From a virus, in IMG/VR virus record IMGVR_UViG_3300027747_000922, positions 1 through 43,700 of that record: a DNA stretch of 43,700 nucleotides, one strand, 5' to 3'. Every line of letters begins with the position of its first letter. Position 1 is the stretch's first letter. The position numbers and the translations under genes were made by a program. This document shows, piece by piece, positions 8,203 to 16,924 of the stretch. The notes beneath the pieces were generated by a model that was given only the letters and a program-made list of their open reading frames with translations, had not been told where the DNA came from and made no database searches.

Positions 8203-9273
8203 ATGAAAATATGCATACTTGGCGATACTCATTTCGGAATGAGAGGTGACTCTTTAGATTTCCATAAATACGTGGAGAAGTTCTATACGAACGTATTTTT
8301 CCCTTATCTAAAGGATCACAATGTTACTACCGTTGTACAACTTGGTGATCTTTTCGACCGTAGGAAGTTTATTAACTTCAACTCACTGTATCTGTGCCGT
8401 AAATATTTCTTCGAGAAATTACAAGAATATGGTATACAGTTCATTACACTGTTGGGAAACCATGATGTCGCATTCAAAAACACCTTACAGGTTAACTCAT
8501 CACAATTACTTCTAAACGAGTATGATAACGTTACTGTATGTGATTCTTTTACTACATTTAACTTTGACGGGATTGATGTTGATATCATACCTTGGATATG
8601 TGATGATAATGAAGTTGAAATCCTTGACAAGATAAAACAAAGTAAATCAGAAATCTGTTTTGGTCATTTTGAAATTGATGGATTTAAAATGGATGCAGTA
8701 AATGTGCATGAAGGTGGACTTAAAAAAGATAAACTATCAAAATACGATATCGTTTTAAGTGGACATTTTCATCACAAGTCAAATGATGGTCACATCTTCT
8801 ACGTTGGTACACCAAATGAAATGACTTGGATTGATTATAATGATCCAAGAGGATTTCATATCTTTGATACTGACACACGTGAAATGGAATTTATCAAGAA
8901 TCCATATCGCATGTTCTTCAAAATAAATTATGATGATTCATTAGAAAACATGGCACAACAATACCGAACATTTGACTACTCTGTGTATGAAGGTGCATAT
9001 GTCAAAGTTGTGGTAGTAAACAAAAATAATCCATTTATATTTGATATGGTAATTGATAATCTATACAAAGTAGGTGCTGCTGACATTTCCATCGTTGAAG
9101 ATTTTACTGATTTGACTATTGATTCTGACCAAGACTTGATTAACCAAGCGGAAGATACGATGACAATTCTTTCCAAATACATTGATAACTTGACATTGAA
9201 TGTAGAAAGTGATAAACTTAAAGGTCTTATGCGTGAACTTTATGTTGAAGCACTTAATACCGAAACTGAATGA
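8203..9273 (+). CDS. gp47: Recombination nuclease subunit gp47 (SbcD/Mre11-like)
   Basis: 356 residues (T4 gp47 339). Metallophosphoesterase motifs: D8-x-H10, G-D49 in L-G-D-L-F-D, G-N86-H87-D88, then G-H-F and S-G-H-F-H-H. With gp46 it forms the Mre11/Rad50-type complex that resects DNA ends for recombination-dependent replication and degrades host DNA. The stop overlaps the gp46 ATG (ATGA). Confidence 0.93.
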   Translation: MKICILGDTHFGMRGDSLDFHKYVEKFYTNVFFPYLKDHNVTTVVQLGDLFDRRKFINFNSLYLCRKYFFEKLQEYGIQFITLLGNHDVAFKNTLQVNSSQLLLNEYDNVTVCDSFTTFNFDGIDVDIIPWICDDNEVEILDKIKQSKSEICFGHFEIDGFKMDAVNVHEGGLKKDKLSKYDIVLSGHFHHKSNDGHIFYVGTPNEMTWIDYNDPRGFHIFDTDTREMEFIKNPYRMFFKINYDDSLENMAQQYRTFDYSVYEGAYVKVVVVNKNNPFIFDMVIDNLYKVGAADISIVEDFTDLTIDSDQDLINQAEDTMTILSKYIDNLTLNVESDKLKGLMRELYVEALNTETE

Positions 9274-10976
9274 TACTATTTAAAACTTTGCGTTGGAAGA
9301 ATCTTCTTTCAACTGGTAACTACTTTTCCGAAATACAACTGAATGCCAATACTAATAGTTTGATTATTGGTAAAAATGGTTCTGGTAAATCAACCATGTT
9401 GGATGCGTTATGCTTTGCTCTATTTGGCAAACCATTTCGTAATGTAAACAAACCTAATCTACTGAACTCAATCAATGGTAAAGATTGTGTAGTTGAGGTT
9501 GAGTTTAGTGTAGGTAATAAACAGTATAAGATAGTTCGTGGTATCAAACCAAATATCTTTGAAATATACCAAGATGGTATTCTAGTCAATCAAGATGCTG
9601 CATCAAGAGACTATCAAGAATACTTAGAACGATTTATTATCAAACTAAACTATAAATCATTCACTCAGATTGTTATTCTTGGTTCGGCATCATTTGTGCC
9701 ATTCATGCAGTTATCGGCATCAGATCGTCGTTCTATTATTGAGGACTTGTTAGACATTCAAATTTTTTCTACTATGAATAGTTTGGTAAAAGAAAGAATG
9801 AGCATCAACAAAGAGAACACTACACTCAAGAAAAGTGAAATAGAATTAATCAAACAACGGTATCAGTTGAAGAAAGAGTATCAAGATAAACTTAATGAAG
9901 ATAAAGACGCAAAGGTAAAAGAATATGAGAGTGAGATACAAAGTTGCAGAGAAACCATACGCACCTTACATAGAGACATTGACGATCTGGAGCGACAGAA
10001 AGAAGTATATACCGAAGTCTGCAAGAAAATTCCTGAAAATGAAAAAAAGATTACTGCGCTTAAAAAAATTGAATCTAAAATTGAAAGCAAGATATCCGAA
10101 GTGGGAACAGATAGAAGCTTCTATGAACACAATGCTGATTGCCCAACGTGTAGGCAGGCCATTACCATGGAGTTTAAGCAAGGGCACTTGGGCGAACTAT
10201 TATCAAAAGAACAGGAACTTACCACAGGTCTAACAGAACTTCAAACAAAGATATCAGAACATGAAACTTTGTTGGCAACTCTACGCTCAGAAGAACAAAA
10301 ATTACACACTGTAAGAATTGAACTTGCAACAAAACAAACTGGCAAAACAGGACTAGAATCAGTAATTGCAAAACTTGAAAAGCAAATTGCAGACTTAAAC
10401 ACCATTCAAGAAGATGCTGATACAAATGAATTGGTGATATTAAAAGAACAGATAACAACAACAGAAAATGATCTAAGAAATTTGATTGAAGAGAAATCTT
10501 ATTATGATACTGCGGCATCTTTGCTTCGAGATTCAGGTATCAAGACTAAGATCATCAAGCAATACTTACCAATCATAAACAAGTTAGTCAATAAGTATCT
10601 TGCATCATTAGACTTCTTTGTCAACTTCAACCTTGATGAGTCGTTTAAAGAAACAATTAAGTCTAGACACCGTGATGACTTTAGTTACCATAACTTCTCT
10701 GAAGGTGAGAAACAACGTATTGATATGGCATTGATGTTGACATGGCGTGCAGTTGCCAAGCTAAAGAACTCATCCAGTACCAATCTGTTAATACTTGATG
10801 AAGTGTTTGATTCGTCTTTAGATACTACAGGTACAGAAGAATTGATGAAGATACTACATGGTCTTGAAGATGTAAACCTATTTGTTATTAGTCACAAGGG
10901 TGATATACTTCAAGACAAATTTGCAAATACAATTCGGTTTGATAAGGTAAAGAATTTTTCAAGGATAGTAAAATGA
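9270..10976 (+). CDS. gp46: Recombination nuclease subunit gp46 (SbcC/Rad50-like)
   Basis: 568 residues (T4 560). SMC-like ATPase: Walker A G34-K-N-G-S-G-K-S-T42, two coiled-coil arms, a zinc hook C291-P-T-C294 in the middle, the signature F-S-E-G-E-K-Q-R, and Walker B L-L-I-L-D-E-V-F-D near 505-513. It dimerises through the hook and powers gp47 resection. Overlaps gp47 by ATGA; its own stop overlaps the next small gene by ATGA. Confidence 0.93.
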   Translation: MILFKTLRWKNLLSTGNYFSEIQLNANTNSLIIGKNGSGKSTMLDALCFALFGKPFRNVNKPNLLNSINGKDCVVEVEFSVGNKQYKIVRGIKPNIFEIYQDGILVNQDAASRDYQEYLERFIIKLNYKSFTQIVILGSASFVPFMQLSASDRRSIIEDLLDIQIFSTMNSLVKERMSINKENTTLKKSEIELIKQRYQLKKEYQDKLNEDKDAKVKEYESEIQSCRETIRTLHRDIDDLERQKEVYTEVCKKIPENEKKITALKKIESKIESKISEVGTDRSFYEHNADCPTCRQAITMEFKQGHLGELLSKEQELTTGLTELQTKISEHETLLATLRSEEQKLHTVRIELATKQTGKTGLESVIAKLEKQIADLNTIQEDADTNELVILKEQITTTENDLRNLIEEKSYYDTAASLLRDSGIKTKIIKQYLPIINKLVNKYLASLDFFVNFNLDESFKETIKSRHRDDFSYHNFSEGEKQRIDMALMLTWRAVAKLKNSSSTNLLILDEVFDSSLDTTGTEELMKILHGLEDVNLFVISHKGDILQDKFANTIRFDKVKNFSRIVK

Positions 10977-11140
10977 GTGAATATCAAAGTGGAAATAGAA
11001 TTGCTAAAATTTATCCAAGAACACTTGGTGGATATAGAGTATGGATGTATGATATATTTACTGAGTTTCAAGATGAAAAATATTTTGATAATAAATTAGA
11101 AGCAGAAACATCTGCAAAAGGATGGTGTAATTATGAGTGA
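10973..11140 (+). CDS. Small hypothetical protein, 55 aa
   Basis: A 55-residue ORF starting ATGA-overlapped with the gp46 stop and ending eight bases into the deformylase gene (ATG 11133). Both overlaps argue that it is translated. The sequence is rich in aromatic and charged residues (Y-R-V-W-M-Y-D near 21-27, W51), consistent with a small soluble alpha/beta protein. Function not recognised. Confidence 0.65.
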   Translation: MSEYQSGNRIAKIYPRTLGGYRVWMYDIFTEFQDEKYFDNKLEAETSAKGWCNYE

Positions 11141-11717
11141 GATATTAACGATTGATACCGCAGCAGGCATACAAACAACCGAAAAGATCGATCCATTACC
11201 ACTGTTTGGTGAAGATTATCCAATGTTACTTACTGTAATGCCAGAATATAAAGGTGGATTTCCCAGTCCAAGTATGGTAATGTTGGCAAAGAGAATGAAG
11301 ATGACCATGAAATTATATGGTGGTATTGGACTATCTGCCAATCAATGTGGGGTATCAGAAAGAATGTTTGTTATTGGTACGGACGAATTTCAAATGGTTT
11401 GTATAAACCCAAAAGTAATAAAGAAATCCGAAACTGCCGTTAAGAACAAGGAAGGTTGTCTTTCTTATCCGGGTTTATTTTTAAGTATTGACAGACCAGA
11501 CTGGATTGATGTAGAATATACAGATGAGTTTGGTAATACTAAAGAAAGTAGACTTGAAGGTGTAAGTGCTCAATGTTTCCTACACGAACTAGATCACTTA
11601 AACGGTATCAAGTTTGTTACTTATGTCAAACCAATTGCGTTACAGATGGCAAGAAAAAAACAAAAGAAAACCGTAAAAACAATTGTGAGAAAAGCAAAAA
11701 ATGGCCAAAATAGATGA
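11133..11717 (+). CDS. def: Peptide deformylase
   Basis: 194 residues. All three deformylase motifs are intact: G64-I-G-L-S-A-N-Q71, E107-G-C-L-S111 and H151-E-L-D-H155. The metal ligands would be C109, H151 and H155. The enzyme removes the formyl group from new N-terminal methionines. Phage versions are known from cyanophages and vibriophages. Unlike many phage deformylases it has a basic C-terminal extension (about 25 residues, rich in K/R), which might bind RNA or ribosomes (inference). It overlaps the DUF4338 gene by 17 nt. Confidence 0.92.
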   Translation: MSEILTIDTAAGIQTTEKIDPLPLFGEDYPMLLTVMPEYKGGFPSPSMVMLAKRMKMTMKLYGGIGLSANQCGVSERMFVIGTDEFQMVCINPKVIKKSETAVKNKEGCLSYPGLFLSIDRPDWIDVEYTDEFGNTKESRLEGVSAQCFLHELDHLNGIKFVTYVKPIALQMARKKQKKTVKTIVRKAKNGQNR

Positions 11718-13032
11718 TGTAGAAGTACAATGGACAAAATTTTTAGAAGAAAATCCTTCCGATTCATTGCCTGTTGTTGATGAAAATGCCTTGCGTGAAC
11801 GTATGATTAAAGAATTAACATATGTTTCTGCAATGGATGTTAAAGAATATACATTATACCAAAAATGGCATGAAATTCATACTAAATTTCCAAGCAAAAC
11901 TATAAATACATTGTTCGATGGAGAAGAAACTTTCCTGGCCGACCCTGTACAGGCAAAATATATTGCTGAAGCTAAAAGTAATATTTGGATTCCTGAATCT
12001 GTAGATGATTACATGGACTTGGAACCAGTGCTTGAATATACGGACGATTCAAGTAAAGGTTCCAAAAAAGGTATCGATGGTTCAGTAGTATCATATAATA
12101 TTGAACGAAACAAAGAGTTATCTATTCGTTGTAATGCCTTAAAAAGTTTTATTACAAATGGACGTAATAACAGTAACATTGGACGAAATCTTCACTTCAT
12201 AGTAAAAGACAATAAGACAAATAAATATCTTGGTGTAATTACAATTTCATCCGACTTTCTTGACTTGACGCCACGTGATAAATATATTGGTTGGGATAGA
12301 ACACTAAAAACGCAAGGTGGTATGATTAACCACACAGGTATAGGTTCATCAATTGTACCAACACAACCACTAGGTTACAATTATGTTGGTGGTAAACTTC
12401 TATCTTTATTGTGTCTTTCAGATGAAGTTCAACGTTTATGGAAAGAACAATACGGCGACATTATGGTTGGCGTTACAACTACATCATTATATGGAAACAC
12501 TAAGGTGGGTGGATTATCTCAATATGATGGGTTAGATTATTGGAATAAAATGGGATTCACCGCAGGTTCTGTATCATATGAACCTGAGAGGGAAACAATT
12601 TATTTAATTCGTGATTGGTTAAAAACCAAACACACACGTAAATACTTTGAATGGTATATTGCAACGAAATCAACTGGTCAACCATACAAACGTGACCACA
12701 AAAATCGTTCATTACAATTTGTTTATGCACAGATGAAAATTCCAAAAGAATTGATTCGTTCAGATCATGCTAGAGGTATTTACTTTAGTGAACTGTACAC
12801 AAACACAAATGAATTTTTACGTGGAGAAATTAAAGAAGATAGGTTGGTCAAAAAATTTGATTCAAGTTATGAAAATCTTGTAAAGATTTGGAAAGAGAAA
12901 CATGCACGTGGTCGTATCGGTTTTTTAAAGAAAAAAGATAAAGTATCCAAAGACATTTTGTTCCTTGATGATTTGATTTATATGAATTGGCAAGAAACGA
13001 AGGATAAGTACCTATCCCAGATCGGACGTTAA
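11701..13032 (+). CDS. DruA-like (DUF4338) protein, copy 1
   Basis: 443 residues. The core runs from ~161: G-R-N-L-H-F-I-V, Y-L-G-V-I-T-I-S-S, R-D-K-Y-I-G-W, then Y-N-Y-V-G-G-K-L-L-S-L-L-C-L-S, T-T-S-L-Y-G and S-Q-Y-D-G. The order matches my recollection of DUF4338/PF14236, the family of DruA from the Druantia anti-phage system (G-R-x-L ... R-D-x-W-I-G-W ... Y-G). The protein at 34160 shares the second half. Biochemical activity of DruA is not settled. It follows deformylase with a 17-nt overlap. The C-terminus is basic. The DUF4338 link is remote. Confidence 0.6.
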   Translation: MAKIDDVEVQWTKFLEENPSDSLPVVDENALRERMIKELTYVSAMDVKEYTLYQKWHEIHTKFPSKTINTLFDGEETFLADPVQAKYIAEAKSNIWIPESVDDYMDLEPVLEYTDDSSKGSKKGIDGSVVSYNIERNKELSIRCNALKSFITNGRNNSNIGRNLHFIVKDNKTNKYLGVITISSDFLDLTPRDKYIGWDRTLKTQGGMINHTGIGSSIVPTQPLGYNYVGGKLLSLLCLSDEVQRLWKEQYGDIMVGVTTTSLYGNTKVGGLSQYDGLDYWNKMGFTAGSVSYEPERETIYLIRDWLKTKHTRKYFEWYIATKSTGQPYKRDHKNRSLQFVYAQMKIPKELIRSDHARGIYFSELYTNTNEFLRGEIKEDRLVKKFDSSYENLVKIWKEKHARGRIGFLKKKDKVSKDILFLDDLIYMNWQETKDKYLSQIGR

Positions 13033-13046
13033 TAATCTGACAATAC

Positions 13047-13075
13047 TTGACAATCTCCTATTTTTATGCGATAAT
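13047..13075 (+). promoter_or_regulatory. sigma70-type promoter
   Basis: Perfect TTGACA (13047-13052), a 17-nt spacer and GATAAT (13070-13075) in the gap after the DUF4338 gene. AGGAG and ATG 13104 follow. TGACAAT occurs twice near the -35. Confidence 0.8.
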
Positions 13076-13103
13076 CCGTATATTGATTGATTAGGAGAAG
13101 AAG

Positions 13104-13271
13104 ATGTCAAGTTTGCAACAGTTTGCAGAATTGCAAGAGTTAGAATACTACGCCGCAGTTTCCGATATCAAAAATGCAATAGAACGATTCGGTATAGATA
13201 TAATTGCCGAGGCATTAGAGGATATCGGGTTGACAGATATCCAAACCTCTGATATACTGGTTGTTCACTGA
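13104..13271 (+). CDS. Small hypothetical protein, 55 aa
   Basis: A 55-residue ORF with a strong AGGAG site and its own consensus promoter upstream; a second promoter for the next gene lies inside its 3' end. The protein is acidic and helical (A-E-L-Q-E-L-E, I-K-N-A-I-E-R-F, I-I-A-E-A-L-E-D-I). No family recognised. A short early regulator or host-interaction peptide is possible, but that is inference from size and promoter only. Confidence 0.65.
   Translation: MSSLQQFAELQELEYYAAVSDIKNAIERFGIDIIAEALEDIGLTDIQTSDILVVH
13230..13258 (+). promoter_or_regulatory. sigma70-type promoter with dyad around the -35
   Basis: TTGACA (13230-13235), a 17-nt spacer and TATACT (13253-13258) inside the end of the 55-aa ORF, serving the gene at 13287. 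An inverted repeat GGATATC (13220-13226)/GATATCC (13236-13242) brackets the -35. Confidence 0.8.
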
Positions 13272-13286
13272 TAACGGGATTGTCAA

Positions 13287-15575
13287 ATGAGTAACATTCA
13301 AAATCAAAAGTCTGGTCTGGCCAAACTACTGGCGACCGAGAATCTAACAATACAACATCAAAAAATTCCTACCGCAGCATTTGATCCTAAAAATCGTGTA
13401 CTATACTGTCCTATCTGGGAAGATATGTCAGGCGACCTGTATGACCTATTGATGGGTCATGAAGTTGGTCACGCCTTAGATACTCCTTCTGATGGCTGGC
13501 ATGATGCAGTACATTCTATGGGTAAGAACTATAAAGGGTTCTTAAACGTGGTTGAGGATGCACGAATTGAGAAGCGTCAGAAACGCCGGTATCCAGGTCT
13601 ACGTTCATCATTCATCAAAGGTTATAATGAACTGATGAAGCGCAACTTTTTTGGTATTCAAGACCGTGACATTAATACAATGTCATTTATTGACCGATTG
13701 AATATTTTCACCAAGTCTGGTTACACTCATGAAATTCAATTCACCAAAGATGAATTGGTGATGATTGAAAAAGTTAAAGAATGTGAAACATGGGATGATG
13801 TTCTTCGTGTTACCGGTGAGATTTGGAACTATTCTAAAAAAGAACAGAAAGAAATTTTATTATCTGAAGAATACGATTATAGTTTTGAAAAGTCTGATCA
13901 AGGTGATGATTTTGAAACAGGTGACGGTGATGGTGATACCGAAACTGACGGTGAAGGTGATGATGAAGGTAAGTCCAAAGGCGACCTTGATGAAGATGGT
14001 GAAGAGGCTGAAGGTGAAGGCCAAGAACAAAATGATAATGACGGTGAATATGATGATGAAAATGATGAAATGTCCGATATCATCAACCGTAATAAAGAAT
14101 CCACTGGCACTGATGAGCACTTTGAACCAACATGCGAAACTGATGATAACTTCCGTAAAAATGAATCATCATTAATTGCAGCTAAGGCACGTGAGTATGT
14201 GTATGTAAATATTCCTACACCTAATCTAGATCGTATCGTTACACCTGCCAAACGTGTTCAAGAATTGTTGACCGAAGCATTTGTTGGCCAATATAGCACC
14301 GTATCGTATAGTAATATGGCAAATGAATTGTACACCGAGTTCCGTAAAAAGAATGAACGTTATATTTCTTTATTAGCAAAAGAATTTGAAATGCGTAAGG
14401 CGGCATCTAAGTTTGCAAAAGCAAAAGTGTCAGAGACTGGTGACATTGACGTAAATAAAATTTACAAGTACCAGATTGACGATAGTATTTTCAAAAAGAT
14501 TATGCGTGTTCCTAAAGGCAAATCGCATGGCATGATGTTGTTGTTGGATAAGTCTGGTTCAATGGCAGGTAACCTTGCGGCATCATACGAACAGATTCTT
14601 ATCCTTGCAATGTTCTGCCGTAAAGTAAATATTCCTTTTACAGCATACGGTTTTGGCAATCACCGTGGTCTACGTGATATGGATTATCCAAATGAACGAA
14701 ATAGTGACTTTGATGAAAAAGGTAACTATGTAAAAGGTGACAGTTCAGGTTGCTTTACTGAAAATGAGGGTGAAATTCATTGTTCAGAAGTTTATCTTCG
14801 TGAAATGATTAATTCTAAAATGAGCAACGCAGAATTTTCAAAATCAGTAAAGAACATTCTTTGTTTGATGGACGGATGGGCACACCGCTACGGTGCACCA
14901 GGTAAGTTCCTTCGTCCACAGTGTGATGCATTATCAAACACACCATTGTCAGAAGCATTGATTGCTATGCAACCAATTATCAAAGAGTTTCGCCGTATTA
15001 ATAACCTTGACATTGTGAATACTACAATTGTCCATGATGGTGATGCCGATTCTATAATCTGGGCTCATGCTTCTAATGGTGACAAAAAAACTTATTTTTC
15101 AACTACCAGTCAAAACGTTTTTCTGGTAGATAAGAAAAATAAAGTGCAAGTGAATTTGAAAGTAAGTGATGATGATGTTCGTGAAGGTATATGTGAATGG
15201 CTTCAGAAAACAACCGGTACCAAGATTGTTGGTTTCTATTTGACACCAATCTCTAATGCTAAGGCAGCATTGAAACGCCGTTTGTTTAATGATGAGTTGG
15301 ATGCGGTTCGTGGTGTGTATCATCAAACAATTGAAGTGATTACAAAACACGTAAAGAAATTGAAAAAAGAAAAGTACCTTGAATCAAAAAATGTAGGTTA
15401 TGATTCTTTCTATATTCTACCTGCTGGTAATGATCTGTCAATTGATGATGAATCGTTTGAGGTATCAGGTAAGGCAACAACAACAAATCTTACCAAGGCA
15501 TTTATGAAATTCAACAAAGCACGACAAATCAACCGAGTATTAGTTTCAAGATTTATAACACAGATAGCAGTTTGA
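13287..15575 (+). CDS. HExxH metalloprotease-like / vWA protein (CobT-like partner)
   Basis: 762 residues. N-terminal zinc-protease motif H58-E-V-G-H62 with V-E-D-A-R (89-93), then an extremely acidic low-complexity linker (about 203-268, mostly D/E/G). A C-terminal von Willebrand A domain follows with the MIDAS motif D421-x-S423-x-S425. The next gene is a MoxR/CobS-type AAA+ ATPase. Such ATPase-vWA pairs act as metal-chelatase or chaperone machines (CobS-CobT, MoxR-CoxE). Annotated CobS/CobT genes in aquatic T4-like phages are of this kind. Cobalt insertion is not demonstrated here; the HExxH suggests proteolysis or remodelling. Confidence 0.8.
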   Translation: MSNIQNQKSGLAKLLATENLTIQHQKIPTAAFDPKNRVLYCPIWEDMSGDLYDLLMGHEVGHALDTPSDGWHDAVHSMGKNYKGFLNVVEDARIEKRQKRRYPGLRSSFIKGYNELMKRNFFGIQDRDINTMSFIDRLNIFTKSGYTHEIQFTKDELVMIEKVKECETWDDVLRVTGEIWNYSKKEQKEILLSEEYDYSFEKSDQGDDFETGDGDGDTETDGEGDDEGKSKGDLDEDGEEAEGEGQEQNDNDGEYDDENDEMSDIINRNKESTGTDEHFEPTCETDDNFRKNESSLIAAKAREYVYVNIPTPNLDRIVTPAKRVQELLTEAFVGQYSTVSYSNMANELYTEFRKKNERYISLLAKEFEMRKAASKFAKAKVSETGDIDVNKIYKYQIDDSIFKKIMRVPKGKSHGMMLLLDKSGSMAGNLAASYEQILILAMFCRKVNIPFTAYGFGNHRGLRDMDYPNERNSDFDEKGNYVKGDSSGCFTENEGEIHCSEVYLREMINSKMSNAEFSKSVKNILCLMDGWAHRYGAPGKFLRPQCDALSNTPLSEALIAMQPIIKEFRRINNLDIVNTTIVHDGDADSIIWAHASNGDKKTYFSTTSQNVFLVDKKNKVQVNLKVSDDDVREGICEWLQKTTGTKIVGFYLTPISNAKAALKRRLFNDELDAVRGVYHQTIEVITKHVKKLKKEKYLESKNVGYDSFYILPAGNDLSIDDESFEVSGKATTTNLTKAFMKFNKARQINRVLVSRFITQIAV

Positions 15576-15580
15576 TAACA

Positions 15581-15606
15581 AACCACCACTTGACAAAGTG
15601 GTGGTT
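15581..15606 (+). terminator. Hairpin overlapping a promoter
   Basis: Perfect 11-bp inverted repeat AACCACCACTT / AAGTGGTGGTT around a GACA loop, six bases after the upstream stop and followed by ATTCTTTA, a weak T-tract. Probable terminator or RNA-stability hairpin for the upstream gene. The -35 of the next promoter falls in its left arm and loop. Confidence 0.65.
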
Positions 15607-15618
15607 ATTCTTTATAAT
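15590..15618 (+). promoter_or_regulatory. Consensus sigma70-type promoter
   Basis: TTGACA (15590-15595), a 17-nt spacer and TATAAT (15613-15618): a full consensus promoter for the ATPase gene at 15651, embedded in the hairpin at 15581-15606. Confidence 0.85.
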
Positions 15619-15650
15619 GGTAGTTCCTATTGTGAGATGGAGTTTATATT

Positions 15651-16832
15651 ATGACAAGTCGTTCTGATAAGCGTCAAGCATTTCTTGATGCATTAATTGC
15701 AACTGGCAAAGATGTTGTCAGTTTAACAGATATTAAAACAATTGCAAGTGATGCGGGTCTTGCAATACCCTACTGGTTCACCAATGATGAACAAAACAAG
15801 GTTAAACGTGGTCTATACCGTGTACCGGTGCAGTCTCCAACGCCTGTTCCAGCAGCAATCAATATGGTTGCTCAAGTAATACCAATGGCAGCACCCCAAG
15901 CGCCTTCTGGTAATCGTATTGCAAATGTGATAACAGACCTTGAGACTAAGGACTTGGTACCTTTCAAATATGACAACTATGTTCCTTTTGGTAACTTTGA
16001 GGATGTGTTGTCAATTATACAATCAAAACAGTTCTTTCCCGTATTCATTACTGGTCCCTCCGGCAACGGTAAGACTATGAGTATTGAGCAGGCTTGTGCC
16101 AAGGCAAAACGTAAATTCGTTTGCGTATCAATGACACCTGATACCGATGAAGGCGACCTACTTGGTAACTATGTTCTGATTAACGGTCAGATGGAATGGC
16201 GTGATGGTCCCGTTACACTTGCTGCCCGTCAAGGTGCCGTATTGTGTATTGACGAAATTGATTACGGTTCTAACAACCTGTCCTGTTTGCAGCGTGTATT
16301 TGAAGGCAAACCATTCTTACTAAAGAAAAAGAATGAGTTAATTTCTCCTGCTGCCGGTTTTACTGTATTCGCTACTGCTAACACCAAAGGTAAAGGTTCA
16401 GAAGATGGTCGCTACATGTTCACCAACGTTTTGAATGAAGCGTTCCTTGAGCGTTTCCCAAATACGTTTGAACAGGAATGGGCACCAGTATCAGTTGAGA
16501 AAAAGATTGTTGCCAAAGAATTAGAATCTGTTGGTAAAGAAGATAAAGATTTTGCCGACAAACTGGTAACATGGGCAACCGTAATTCGTAGCACCTTTGA
16601 TGAAGGTGGTTGTGATGAGGTTATTTCAACCCGCCGTCTGGTACATATCGTAAAGACCTACGGTATTTTTGGTGACAAACTGAAAGCAATTCAGTTCTGC
16701 TTGAATCGTTTTGATACTGATACCAAGGTTACTTTCCTTGATCTGTATACCAAGATTGATTCTGGTGTGGATCCAACAGCACCTGTATCAGCACCAGAAG
16801 TAACAGACCCATCAGTAGAAGTTCCATTTTAA
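15651..16832 (+). CDS. cobS: MoxR/CobS-type AAA+ ATPase
   Basis: 393 residues. Walker A G135-P-S-G-N-G-K-T142, Walker B V-L-C-I-D-E-I-D (197-204), and F-A-T-A-N-T as sensor 1 further on. The 100-residue N-terminal region includes a Pro/Ala-rich linker. This is the AAA+ subclass of MoxR and CobS; aquatic T4-like phages usually label it CobS. It would drive the vWA/metalloprotease protein encoded just upstream. Each gene has its own promoter rather than sharing one. The cobalamin role is doubtful because no other pathway gene is present. Confidence 0.85.
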   Translation: MTSRSDKRQAFLDALIATGKDVVSLTDIKTIASDAGLAIPYWFTNDEQNKVKRGLYRVPVQSPTPVPAAINMVAQVIPMAAPQAPSGNRIANVITDLETKDLVPFKYDNYVPFGNFEDVLSIIQSKQFFPVFITGPSGNGKTMSIEQACAKAKRKFVCVSMTPDTDEGDLLGNYVLINGQMEWRDGPVTLAARQGAVLCIDEIDYGSNNLSCLQRVFEGKPFLLKKKNELISPAAGFTVFATANTKGKGSEDGRYMFTNVLNEAFLERFPNTFEQEWAPVSVEKKIVAKELESVGKEDKDFADKLVTWATVIRSTFDEGGCDEVISTRRLVHIVKTYGIFGDKLKAIQFCLNRFDTDTKVTFLDLYTKIDSGVDPTAPVSAPEVTDPSVEVPF

Positions 16833-16834
16833 AC

Positions 16835-16863
16835 TTGACAGAGGCTTAGACCTCTGTCATAAT
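16835..16863 (+). promoter_or_regulatory. sigma70-type promoter with hairpin in spacer
   Basis: TTGACA (16835-16840), a 17-nt spacer and CATAAT (16858-16863). A perfect 9-bp inverted repeat TGACAGAGG (16836-16844)/CCTCTGTCA (16851-16859) spans from the -35 into the -10. It begins three bases after the upstream stop, so it may also act as an RNA hairpin on readthrough transcripts. Confidence 0.75.
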
Positions 16864-16870
16864 GTAATCT

Positions 16871-16889
16871 GTTCTTATGATATGAGAAC
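16871..16889 (+). promoter_or_regulatory. 5' leader hairpin before the DUF262-HNH gene
   Basis: GTTCTTA (16871-16877) pairs with TGAGAAC (16883-16889) with one G-U pair around a TGATA loop, just downstream of the promoter, followed by AATTTTTAAAA. It would lie at or near the 5' end of the transcript, as a stabilising hairpin or an attenuator. Function inferred only. Confidence 0.4.
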
Positions 16890-16924
16890 AATTTTTAAAA
16901 CCCTTGTTATATAAGGAAAATATT

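Noticed and set aside
13104-13286. Toxin-antitoxin unit
   Set aside because: Only one small ORF, no partner; the next gene is a large metalloprotease-vWA protein with its own promoter.
13765-14251. Long ORFs on both strands within the metalloprotease gene (136 aa forward, 117 and 86 aa reverse)
   Set aside because: They are shadows of the repetitive GAT/GAA/GGT acidic linker; low-complexity K/M- or S/P-rich products with no ribosome sites.
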